In this document: piece after piece, positions 12,254-22,800 of the stretch
Layout: each line of letters opens with the position of its first letter
Position numbering within the stretch: position 1 is the stretch's first letter
Assembly: GCF_965638725.1 (NCBI RefSeq)
Contig: NC_134950.1
Coordinates: forward strand, 29,946,932 to 30,010,931
Direction of reading: 5' to 3'
Length of the DNA: 64,000 nt
Origin: Aptenodytes patagonicus
Lineage: Eukaryota; Chordata; Aves; Sphenisciformes; Spheniscidae
The notes under the pieces: model-generated
The model's input: only the letters and a program-made list of their open reading frames with translations
What the model was told of the DNA's origin: nothing
Database searches by the model: none
Translations under genes and position numbers: made by a program

Positions 12254-12831
12254 TGTCGTGGTTTAACCCCAGCCAGCAACTAAGCACCACACAGCTGCTC
12301 ACTCACTCCTGCCTCACTTTTACTCAGAAGAGTAAAAGTGAGAAAACTCGTGGGTTGAGATAAAGATAGTTTAATAGGTAAAGCAAAAGCCATGCACACA
12401 AGCAAAGCAAAACAAGGAATTCCTTCACTACTTCCCATCGGCAGGCAGGTGTTCTCCAGGAAAGCAGGGCTCCATCACGCGTAACGGTTACTTGGGAAGA
12501 CAAACACCATCACTCCAAACGTTCCCCCCTTCCTTCTTCTTCCCCCAGCTTTATATGCTGAGCATGATGTCATATGGTGTGGAACATCCCTTTGGTCAGT
12601 TGGGGTCAGCTGTCCCAGCCGTGTCCCCTCCCAACTTCTTGTGCACCCCCAGCCTACTCGTTAGTGGGGTGGTGTGAGGAGCAGAAAAGTCCTTGACTCT
12701 GTGTAAGCACTGCTCAGCAGTAACGAAAAAATCCCTGTATTATCAACACTGTTTTAGTTGCAAATCTAAAACACAGCCCCATACTAGCTACTATGAAGAA
12801 AATTAACTCTATCCCAGCCAAAACCAGCACA
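12254..12831 (-). mobile_element. Solo LTR, type 2, reverse orientation
   Basis: Read on the minus strand, this is the same LTR as 7951-8538: the + strand starts TGTCGTGGTTTAAC and ends AAACCAGCACA. The central CGTTACGCGTGATGG region, the ATTAAA signal and the TATA box (TTTATA on +, 12550-12555) are all present. The CRE has one change (TGATGTCA on the + strand, 12565-12572). About 7 bp present in copy 2 (GATGGCT region near 8317) are missing. A stretch near its 3' end has been replaced by an inverted copy of its neighbour, creating a perfect hairpin at 12313-12342. Clear target-site duplications were not found. Confidence 0.85.
12313..12342. repeat. Perfect hairpin inside LTR copy 3 (13-bp arms, 4-base loop)
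   Basis: CTCACTTTTACTC at 12313-12325 and its exact reverse complement at 12330-12342 flank the loop AGAA. The right arm is the normal LTR sequence, shared with copy 2. The left arm is new and replaces about 30 bp of C-rich then G-rich sequence seen in copy 2 near 8450-8485. Confidence 0.8.
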
Positions 12832-13184
12832 AGCAACATTCAAGGAGTACTGAAGTAGGACCAAAGACTATAGAGACATTACGAGGAACAATACTTCATA
12901 AAATGAAATGCAACATTTAAGAACCAAGTTTCAGGAATGGAACTCATAAATCCACATTAGGAGCCTAATTTCCTTCTTTGTTGAGTAAGAAGACTTAGAT
13001 TCTTTTAAAAATGGTTTACAAAACACATTATACTCAACAAGATTACATTTCCCGAGATATCTACTAAACAAGATGACATTTCCTGAGACAACTGGAAACA
13101 CTGGAAAGCCGTCTCACCTCTTCCTGCATTTAGAACATGTTCTCTTTTCCTGTTTCACCTGTCAGAGCCCAGAGCTGGAACTAA
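12832..13184. other. Non-coding spacer between LTR copy 3 and CR1 copy A
   Basis: No gene or repeat recognised. Two near-repeats, ACAAGATTACATTTCC and ACAAGATGACATTTCC (about 13038-13085), may be a small local duplication. Confidence 0.4.
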
Positions 13185-13191
13185 TCGAGAG

Positions 13192-13584
13192 GTGACAGAA
13201 ACATTTGAAGTGAAATTCATGTTCACTAACTTTAGAATGTATAGCATTTTTAGGGGCCTGGTTGACAGAGTTGCTTGGGAGGCAGTCCTGAAGGGCAAAG
13301 GAGTCCAGGAAGGCTGGACATTCTTCAAGAAGCAACTCTTAAAGACACGGGAGCAGGCCATCTCCATGTGCCAAAAGACGAGCTGGAGGGGAAGAAGACC
13401 GGCCTGGTTGAACAGAGAGCTTTGGCCGGAGCTCAGGAAAAAAAGGCGAGTTTATGACCTTTGGAAGAAGGGGCAGGCCCCTCAGGAGGACTGCAAAGAC
13501 ATCACGACGTTATGCAGGGAGAAAATCAGAAGGGCCAAAGCCCAACTAGAACTTAATCTGGCTACTGCTATAAAAGACCAATGA
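13192..13584 (+). pseudogene. CR1 ORF2 linker fragment between endonuclease and RT
   Basis: The 130-codon frame contains the CR1 pattern WEAVLKGKGVQEGW ... RRPAWLNREL ... RAKAQLELNLA, which in intact CR1 ORF2 precedes the reverse transcriptase. It stops at a TGA (13582-13584). The continuation of the same protein resumes one frame over, so a 1-nt indel around 13570-13600 has split ORF2. The first ~15 codons may be flanking host sequence. There is no promoter or upstream endonuclease, so this is a dead fragment. Confidence 0.8.
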
Positions 13585-13603
13585 AAAATGTTTCTATAAA
13601 TAC

Positions 13604-15382
13604 ATGACCAACAAAAGGAGGACTAAGGAGAATCTCCATCCTTTATTGGATGCTGGAGGAAACATAGTGACAAAGGAGGAGGAAAAGGTTGAGGTACTTA
13701 ATGCCTTCTTTGCCTCAGTCTTTAAGAGTAAGACTAGTTGTTCTCCAGGTACCCAGCCCCCTGAGCTGGAAGACAGGGACAGGGAGCAGAAGGAAGCCCC
13801 CATAATCATAGGGGAAAAGGTTAGTGACCTGCTACACCACTTAAACGTATACAAGTCTATGGGACCAGATGGGATCCACCCAAGGGTACTGAGGGAGCTG
13901 GCGGAAGCACTCACCAAGCCACTTTCAACCCTTTATCAGCAGTGCTGGCTAACCGGGGAGGTCCCAGTTGTCTGGAGGTTAGCAAATGTGATGCCCATCT
14001 ACAAGAAGGGCCAGAAGGAGGATCCAGGGAACTACAGGCCTGTCAGCCTGACCTCGGTGCCAGGGAAGGTTCTGGAGCAGATCATCTTGAGTGCCATTAC
14101 ATGGCACATACAGGACAAGCCGGTGATCAGGCCCAGTCAGCATGGGTTTATGAAAGGCAGGTCCTGCTTGACTAACCTGATCTCCTTCTATGACCAGGTG
14201 ACCCACCCAGTGGATGAGGGAAAGGCTGTGGATGTGGTCTACCTGGACTTTAGTAAAGCCTTTGACACCGTTTCCCACAGCATTCTCCTGGAGAAACTGG
14301 CTGCTCATGGCTTGGACGGGTGTACTCTTCGCTGGGTAAAAAACTGGCTGGACAGCCGGGCCCAAGAAGATGTGGTGAATGGAGTTACATCCATTTGGCA
14401 GCCGGTCACAAGTGGAGTTCCCCAGGGCTCAGTATGGGGGCCACTTCTGTTTAATATCTTTATCAATGATCTGGAGGAGGGGATTGAGTGCACCCTCAGT
14501 AAGTTTGCAGATGACACCAAGTTGGGCGGGAGTGTTGATCTGCTCGAGGGTAGGAAGGCTCTGCAGAGGGACCTGGACAGGCTGGATCGATGGGCCCAGG
14601 CCAACTGTATGAGGTTCAACAAGGCCAAGTGCCGGGGCCTGCACTTCGGCCACAACAACCCCATGCAGCGCTACAGGCTTGGGGAAGAGTGGCTGGAAAG
14701 CTGCCTGGCAGAAAAGGACCTGGGGGTGCTGGTCGACAGCCGGCTGAACATGAGCCGGCAGTGTGCCCAGGCGGCCAAGAAGGCCAATGGCATCCTGGCC
14801 TGTATCAGAAATAGTGTGGCCAGCAGGAGTAGGGAAGTGATTGTCCCCCTGTACTCGGCCCTGGTGAGGCCGCACCTCGACTACTGTGTTCAGTTTTGGG
14901 CCCCTCACTACAAGAAGGACATTGAGGTGCTGGAGCGTGTCCAGAGAAGGGCAACGAGGCTGGTGAGGGGTCTGGAGAAGAAGTCTTATGAGGAATGGCT
15001 GGGGGAACTGGGGTTGTTTAGCCTGGAGGAAAGGAGGCTGAGGGGAGACCTCATTGCTCTCTACAACTCCCTGAAAGGAGGTTGTAGCGAGGTGGGTGTT
15101 GGTCTCTTTTTCCAGGTAACAAGTGATAAGACGAGAGGAAATGGCCTCAAGTTGTGCCAGGGGAGATTTAGACTGGATACTAGGAAAAGTTTCTTCACTG
15201 AAAGGGTTGTCAAGCATTTGAACAGGCTGCCCAGGGAAGTGGTTGAGTCTCCATCCCTGGTGACTCCTTGTTTAAAAGACATGTACACATGGTGCTTAGG
15301 GACACAGTTTGGTGGTGGATTTGACAGTGTTAGGTTTCCGGTTGGACTTGATGACCTTAAAGGTCTTTTTCAACCTAAATGA
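13604..15382 (+). pseudogene. CR1 ORF2 reverse transcriptase remnant, 592 codons open
   Basis: This is the long open RT segment of copy A. Motifs in order: [10 protein letters not shown] (fingers), [25 protein letters not shown], motif [14 protein letters not shown] with Asp near residue 215, [11 protein letters not shown] (motif B, Trp where Leu is usual), and motif C FADDT with both catalytic aspartates near residues 303-304. The C-terminal region keeps [15 protein letters not shown]. Past [10 protein letters not shown] the frame departs from the family: about 5 extra bases relative to copy B push it through the normal stop, adding a non-homologous tail that reads into the 3' UTR. The catalytic residues are intact, but the missing N-terminal half, the frameshift at 13.58 kb and the altered C-terminus make autonomous retrotransposition very unlikely. 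The length in the open frame suggests a moderately young insertion. Confidence 0.85.
14553..15001 (+). repeat. 449-bp block identical to 38835-39283 (CR1 copy A member)
   Basis: Compared base by base with copy B at a constant offset of 24282, I found no difference across this block. The CR1 sequence on either side differs by roughly one base in eight. See findings for interpretation. Confidence 0.85.
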
Positions 15383-15394
15383 TTCTATGATTCT

Positions 15395-18300
15395 AATTGT
15401 ATTCTCCCTTTAAAAGCAGTAGAGAGAAATAGGTACTTACAAGCATGATTCACTGGACTCATTTAAGACATCTATAATGGCGACCCATGACCCATGTGTT
15501 AGAGGTCAATCTAGACAATTAATCCTACCAGAAACATCTCAGGTTGGTTGAGATGAATCCTACATCCACTATCAAAACCAGTGTATATATCTCTTATTGT
15601 CTATATCCAAATAAAGAAACTCAGGGAAGTAGGAAAAACTAAGTGATGAATAATATCATCAACTTTCTAATTGGTAGATAGTTCTGAGATTACTCTTCTT
15701 GTCAATTAATTGTTTTGTTAATTAGACTGCTGACAGAGTTCAGAAAGCCAGCAATTATGTAGCCTGAAAAGTCCCAGGAGGAACAAGTATACCAAGGAGA
15801 ACAGCCAGCAATTTTTTTTTAACCAGTCTGCCTTAATAAACAGGAGCATATTAATTTTCCATGTCTTTACCAGGTGGCAAGCTCAGGCACTATTTTTTTT
15901 TTCCCTGCTGGCCTGTTGACACATACCCCACCAAATTCAACAGAACTTGGCAGTTGTTTAGAAGAGTCTGAAACTCCAAGTAGCACAGCTGAAGACCTAG
16001 GTTCTGATCTGGGCATGATAGACAACATAAGCGTCGTCAGGTCTGAGAGTAGAAGCTTCTCACCTAACAACTTCTTTCTAGTCTTAAACAAAGAGTGACA
16101 CTAGCAAGGTAGCAATCCCTGGGGTCAGCCTTTTACACACTAGCTTCTTATTGGTGCGCTTGCTCAACGCCTTAGTTTAAAGCTGCTTCTCTCCTCTGTC
16201 TTTCATGACAAAAAAAAACCCTTAGATGCAATATTGGGATAGAAGTAATTTTATACCTCCTTGCTGAAGCTGGGTGACTATCCTAGAAGAGATTTACATG
16301 GTCAGATAAAATTAGTAAGAGGTTGCTAGACTCTACAGCTCTACAAAGCTAGCTTAGACTCTCGTTCATATTCACATTTTGCTCTTTAACAGAAAAATAC
16401 AAAAAGTCATCGCATAATGTCTTGTAATTCATTTATTTTAATCAGATACTTCAAAGAATAACCTTGTCTCTTTATGAGAAGAAAAAATATTGTGAAACCA
16501 CAAATTTTTAATGTAACTGTTTTAGAGTAATTGCAGGAATTGACAGAGGAAGTTCACTGCAAGACATAAATATGCACATTTTGGACACCCTGATCATACA
16601 AAATTCTCAAACCCCTATGCAGTTATGAGAAAACAGATGAGTTATTTATCCTCTCTCCTGGTTATACACACTGAAATTTCTTAATTAAAAACAAACAAAC
16701 ATATTTAATGTATAGCAACCTTCACATTAATTGACTGTGGACATGAAATGATTACTGGGAAAATACATTGCAATTTTGCTTGTATGGCTTTTTTTTAAAA
16801 AATATAATTTCTTACTATTTCAAGTTTCAGGTTCTTATTGTGCTAATTAGATCCAATTTGACAGAGTTCCCTTCTTGTCATGACACTCTGAGCCAGCAAC
16901 TAAAGAAAACAACAGAATTTGTTCATGACAAGATAGAAAACTCAACAAACTTTTTGCTACAAAAATGGAATCCATCTTTTCAAATTTGTTGCCACTCTAC
17001 TGTGCATGGCAGTAGAGATCAAGAAGGCACTTACAAATGATGGAAAACAGAATGCCAGTAGGCAGTGAATTTTTACAGAGGTGCTTGACTAGAAAGAAAG
17101 ATGAATTTATAACTAAGGATCCTTTTCCTGGGTTTGTTCATCAAAAATAGCTGCAACGTATAATACACAGGTATAGTTGTCAGTAACTGTCTGGGGTGAA
17201 ACAGTGTAAGTGTTATTTTAAGAACAAAATTGAAGTGTTTCATGGTAAAAGAATTAAAAAGTTTTATGTTCACTTAGAAGCTTTTCCAACATTATAAAAA
17301 CAATGCACAAATAAAATTTTTCTATCAAAAAATGTATTAAGGCTTAAAATCTCATTCATGAGATTTCTGAAGATACTTCATTTAAAGTCTAATAGTTTAC
17401 CCTAAATAATAGAAAGGCTATTTTAAAAAAATGAAAAAAGATTAAGAGGTACATTCCAATCTTACTACATTGTAATAGAGTGAATGAACTGTCAAATGCC
17501 CTCATGCAGATGAAAGATATGTTGAAAGATAAATTCCTTCTTGGAAAAGTTCTTTAATGTAATGAATATCAGGTTTTTATGCATATGGTAATCATGTAGT
17601 TTAAGCATAATGAAAAACCCTTGGGACACAAAGTTTTATGAGACCAATGAAGTCTCATTTCACATCTTAAAATTTTGGTTATTTTAACTTATAAATTATT
17701 CATTGTGAACACTTTACAGCTTTGTTAAGCTGTTGGAATTTGGGAAGAGGATTTTTTTTCTTTATGAAACTTCCCATGACAAGCACAACCCAACATTACC
17801 TTAAATAAATATGTTATAATCTATTATTTTTTATAATGGTATATATAATATACCATAAAGGTATGGCCAGACTTTGCCTAAGTGTCTCCAAACTGATAAT
17901 GAAACTACTGTTCCTTGCTATTACGCTACTGTGTTTTTTTAAATCAGAGTATAGAGTGATAATGTGGAAAAAAATAATAGAAATGTGAGGGGGGGAAAAA
18001 AAGGTAGAAAAATTAAATTCTCTAGCAGATTTAGTGAATGGCCATAAGAAACTATATATCATTCATTGCACTGCATGTCTATGAAATGTTGTTAAGCAAC
18101 CATGGCACTCTTACAGAAAATCTTAGAAATTCACACTAGAGCTGAGCCAATGTGAGTTATACTCACATAAACAAGGGTCAGACTGCAATTAAGGGGTGAT
18201 GTTATTCCATACTACTAACCTGGTGAACAACTCTGGTGGTGGCACTTTTACACACACACTCCCCTTGCTTTTCTCAGCTTTCTAATATCTCCTTTATGAA

Positions 18301-19758
18301 CTGCAGTGGGTCTCTATGATAAAAATATCAGTGTAAGAGGCTGACACTGAGCAGGGAAGCATTAGTTTTGAAATGCAAGGAAACAGGTCTTTGTTAGATT
18401 CTCTGCATTCAGACCATATATCCAATGGGCAGTTAATTCCCATATTTCCAAGATGGAATCTGAAAGCTAGTTCTGAGGCAAATGTAATTTCCTCTAAGAG
18501 CACAACAAAATTAAAACAGGAGAAATGTCCTGGGTACCAAAGATTGCTGGCTTTGGCTACCCCTAACCTTGTGCATAGACAAATTTCCTTGAAAATCTGG
18601 GAAAGGCACAAAGAGAATTCAAAGTCCCAACAAAGATCATGTGGGATAGATCATCTGCTGTTACTGGTTAATGTACTCCACTGCCTTATATCAGGTCCCC
18701 ACCACGTAAAATTCAGCCTGTGTTATCACCAGACAAAAAAAGAAATATACTGTGGGGTTTGTGCAATTGCCTTGATTCAATGGGTTTGTATGCTGGGACG
18801 TTTTCATGTTCTCAGAGAATTCCTGTTCACCTATTAGTTTCCATCAGAAAGAATGAAATAACAATGAGGGTGTTAGTTTTTTTTTTTCTTTTGTGTAGAA
18901 AGGCAACAAATAGATTTCTACAAATAAATAGTTCAAAAGCGCCATTCACAATTGGCTTTCGGCATGAAATAGCAGAACACACAAAATATTTTGGAACATT
19001 AGTCTGGTTTCATACAGTGCTTTTCAAATGCTGTGATAAGAGGTCGTTTCAAAATAGAAGACTGAATGATGGAAGTGTATTGACTGAACACAAGATCTGC
19101 CTTTTTTGTTATTCCATATGTCGTTACAAGCTTTTGACGCTAGAACAAGTTTTATATAAATGATGTACTCTGCAAGAACCACCCTTACTCTAAGAAAAAT
19201 ATCAGAAGCCAGTCAGGATAGCAAGGCAAAAAGCAGTCTAATTTAAAATCTGTCAGAAATACAGAGCCCTCCTGGTGAGATTCTCTATGACAAGGTCTTA
19301 GATATGAGATCACATCCAAAGCCCAAGTTTTATATAGAAGTTACAGCTTCAACTCAATCGCTTGTATAGTCCGTCACTTATACCAGAAGTGAATTATATC
19401 TACTAAAGAGCAAACTTTATCTCTGTCTGTGGCTGAATAAGCAAGTGCTGCTGAGTCGTAGGGAGACTTAATCAAGACATTAACCAGGGCAATTCACTTA
19501 TAAAGCGTTCACCTGGCAAAGACAGCAGAATGCTGTAATGAAATTCAATAGGATTACACCATCAATTAGGCCCAGAGGTTTAGATTCTCTGCCATGCTAT
19601 ACCCTGTAGATTTGTACATCTACAAAATGCCTACATGAGAGATTTTAAACAAGATCAGAATGGTAGCATTTTACATCATGGTATAATGGCATAAAACCCA
19701 CATTACTGTAGAGACTGTATTCCCTTTTGTATAGTCTTTCTGGATGATAAATCTAGGC
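15395..19758. other. Non-coding stretch, no gene seen
   Basis: AT-rich DNA with only short chance ORFs. A small TA-rich hairpin lies at 17836-17856. Nothing else recognised. Confidence 0.45.
17836..17856. repeat. TA-rich inverted repeat, 9-bp arms
   Basis: ATGGTATAT, loop ATA, ATATACCAT: a perfect short hairpin in very AT-rich sequence. It may simply reflect composition. Confidence 0.5.
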
Positions 19759-19813
19759 CTCCTGGTTGAACCTCTTGCATCATGGAGTCCAGTCCCCTGT
19801 CAACACAGCCACC
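19759..19813 (-). mobile_element. Probable old CR1 3'-end fragment (antisense)
   Basis: The + strand order CCTGGTTGAACCTCTTG, then ATCATGGAGTCCAGTCC, then GTCAACACAGCCACC parallels the reverse complement of the CR1 tail (AGGTTGGAAAAGACCTC, ATCATCGAGTCCAACC, AACACTGCC). It is divergent, so old. It may extend rightwards to about 19850. Confidence 0.45.
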
Positions 19814-22800
19814 TATCATGCTATCATTAGTGTATTTAGCATCATCTGCAAAGCAACTAGTCTCTTTGCCCCAGTGCTGTGATCAGAGGCAATTCCAGAA
19901 CCTCCCCATCACTGCAAATCTAAGTTTGTTCATGGCCAGTCTACACCTAACATCAGGTAAGATAACACAAACACACAGATACCTTAGTGATCTGCCCTAT
20001 ATTTTACAAATATTTATTATACATAAAATGCTTTTTTAAAATGAATACACAGAAATCCAGGTTATTACATAACCTCCAAAGCATTTGAGGTTCATTAATG
20101 GCTATTACAAGTCCTGCTACTCTTTCTTGTTGGTATCTTTTCACATGGGTACCAGAGCCCAGAAGCTTTCTCTTCTATTCTGTTGTAGAGCACAAGCATT
20201 TTTCCTTTATAATGGAGAAAGGCAATTATTCAGTGATACACTAGAGACCACATGCTGAATCAGCAGCAAAGATGAGCTTTCCAGCATTCACAACCACTCC
20301 TGTTTGACCAAAAGCTCTGGAGAGCCCCACCACAGTGTAAGTCCCTCATAAACACTAATCTCATTGCATCATCTCCCATGAGGATTACTAGGGTGCTGGA
20401 GAAGGACATCTTGTTCTTTCAAGATCTTCAGAACTATCTTGCAAAGTGGAAGGGTACCTTTAATCGTAAGAACTGTCCTTCCTCAGATTTCTCATCCATC
20501 CTCAGATTTCTCATCTCATTTCCCTCTGAACTCAGGGATGGTATGCAAAGCATTTGTATAGGTGGCCAGTTTAGAATGGTTGCCTGAGACCTCAGAACTG
20601 TCCTTAGACAAAGTATAACTTCCTATCCTTTAAAACAGAACAAGGTTTCGAAGTGCAGGACAATCAACAGTTTTCAAATTGTGAAGACATTAAGGACACA
20701 AAAGAGAAGGCTTAATGACTTTCCATGCTGATTTACTTTTGAGGAAGATAAAGGTTCATATATTAAATGAAACTGTGGATGAGATTCACATCAGCTAAAT
20801 TCATATACTTAAACTGGTATGCATTTAAAGTAAGTCATCTGACCTGTTTTAGGAGATGAACTGGCCTGTGAAGACCCTTGTTTCTTTATTTCTATTTCCA
20901 ACAGAATGAATCTGATATAGTAATCTAAGATTTAGATGTCTAGGCTTTAACTGGCTAAGCTGTAAGAGGTGACTCTCACAGGCAAAGTACTGTCACTCAG
21001 AAGAAGTGCGTCCAATGGTAGAATTCAGCGTATCTAATAATTTGCCTTCTCCCCAGTACCACTTAAGGCTACCAGTAACATTGCCTCAAATGCTGCATAT
21101 TTGAAGCTGGACTATCAAAAGGCATATCAGTGAATTAAGGGCTTGTGAAAACAAACACTAAACCCAGTAATAAACCAGATTTCTTCCTTTCTTCAGCCAT
21201 TTCTGCGCATACTATTGTTGGTCTACAGGCTTCTCAACTCTGCTGTCCCTAAGACTTTTTACAGATCTGAAGATTTTAGTTCGGATGTTTCTTCCAATCA
21301 ATAAGTTTCACCAGCATAACATCTTCAGGTGACAAAAACTCAAGTAAAGCCTAGGGTTAAAAGTCAAGTCTCTGGAGGCAACAGGCTTCTGTGCCAAGTT
21401 TTACAGCACCACAGAGCAATCCCACATTGCCATCACTGTCAATGGCAGACAGTGAGGGAAAACAAGACCCTACTGTCTTCTATATCATGAATCTGTCCTC
21501 AAACTTAATAGCACAGGTACTGTCACTCACTAATTTTAAGACACAGAATAAACCATAAACCAGGATTCTGGCACTGACAAGAGGAGTAAAAGGGGGTCTC
21601 AGATCTGAACTAAGATCTCCCTCTTTCTTGTTCTGGATAAGAAAGCGGTATGTCCCTGTATTTTCCCCACAACAATCACTGATTTTTCCAGCGGAGTAAA
21701 GGAAAACAAGGAGGAGAACTGAGGAGAACAAATCTAACCCCACTGTACTCAGACAACAACTTTTTACCTTATTTTTACCAGACTTCTGGGTCAATCCAGA
21801 CCCCAGCATTCAAGTCTGAGAAATTACATAGATGTTGAGAAGGATCAAGCAACCTGCATGGTGATGTAATATTCCCAGTGCACTTTGAATATAATTATAA
21901 GCCCAGCAGAAATTTATAAGGCGTTGCACAGAACAGCAACAACAATTATTCTTAACTGTAGGCCCAGCTGGCTCCCAATCTTAAACCAGCAAGAGTTTTG
22001 CTAATAACTGAAGCAATAGCAGAAAAATAAATAACTTTGCTCAACACAATCATTATTTACTTGCATCCACCCCATTGGTGTAATTTAACATGGACTTTAT
22101 TCTATCTGCTCTCCTCATGTCTCCCAACCAGGGTATCCAGGACATATGACACTAAGGGATATTTTTAATAACTGCTCTGCTCCTGCCCTGTAGAAGATCC
22201 ACAGAGTGGAGCTGAGAGCACTGAATTAAAAAGAGACTCATGAAAATCAGTACGTCTCTCTTATTTAATTAGTTTTTCTCATAAATGGAATATAAACTCC
22301 TGTATCAAGGTAAGGAATACCATCAGCAATGACAGCATTGGGGACTGTTATTTGTGTCATGAAAGAAGATTTCAGAGCAGGTATCAAGAATTTAATTCTT
22401 ATAAAATGAATAAAAAAATACAGTTTGCCAGTCACAACAGCAAAGTTTTCAAGGAAGGGGGGGGGGAAGACTGAAATCTGAGTGCAGTTGAGTCAGAATG
22501 TGAAATTTTAATGTCTCCAGGCTGTTAATTCAGGAGAGGGTGTAGACTGGCAATTGCTAGAAATTAAATGGAAAGTAAGTTGTGACATTCTGTCAAACTT
22601 CACCTGCAAGTGCAGAATATTTATAAAAAAAACCTCAGTTCAACCCTTCTGTTTCCACAAAGCATGAAAAATAGAAGATTGAGGTTATTTTCTCAGTGTA
22701 ATAAAAATGAATCTGTTTAATAGATCTAAACTGAAAAACATGTTTTGCAATTCTAACTAGTGTTTTTATCACACTTACTATATTCAGGAATGTAGAGTAA

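Larger units (their letters stand above)
13185..15394 (+). mobile_element. CR1 LINE retrotransposon copy A, 5'-truncated, ~2.2 kb
   Basis: The element carries the linker and reverse-transcriptase part of CR1 ORF2 and ends with the avian CR1 tail: GGTTGGACTTGATGACC, then GGTCTTTTTCAACCT, then the ATTCTATG-type repeat at 15381-15394. The endonuclease domain and ORF1 are absent, as expected from incomplete reverse transcription in LINEs. The 5' boundary is approximate and was placed where translated similarity to CR1 begins. The body of the element carries one frameshift near 13575-13604 and a ~5-bp insertion near 15260 relative to copy B. It shares an identical 449-bp block with copy B. Confidence 0.9.

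Noticed and set aside
7951..12831. Two LTRs as the ends of one provirus
   Set aside because: They are in opposite orientation and the spacer has no gag, pol or env sequence, so they are separate solo LTRs.
14429..15217. Long minus-strand ORF of 262 codons
   Set aside because: It is the antisense shadow of the CR1 RT frame. The matching antisense ORF at 38711-39559 in copy B has the same cause.
19875..19956. 82-bp segment with a good acceptor (CCCCAG) and a strong donor (CAG|GTAAGA)
   Set aside because: It adjoins a decayed antisense CR1 tail and its translation resembles nothing known. It may be part of that old repeat. Junction reads would be needed to revive it.
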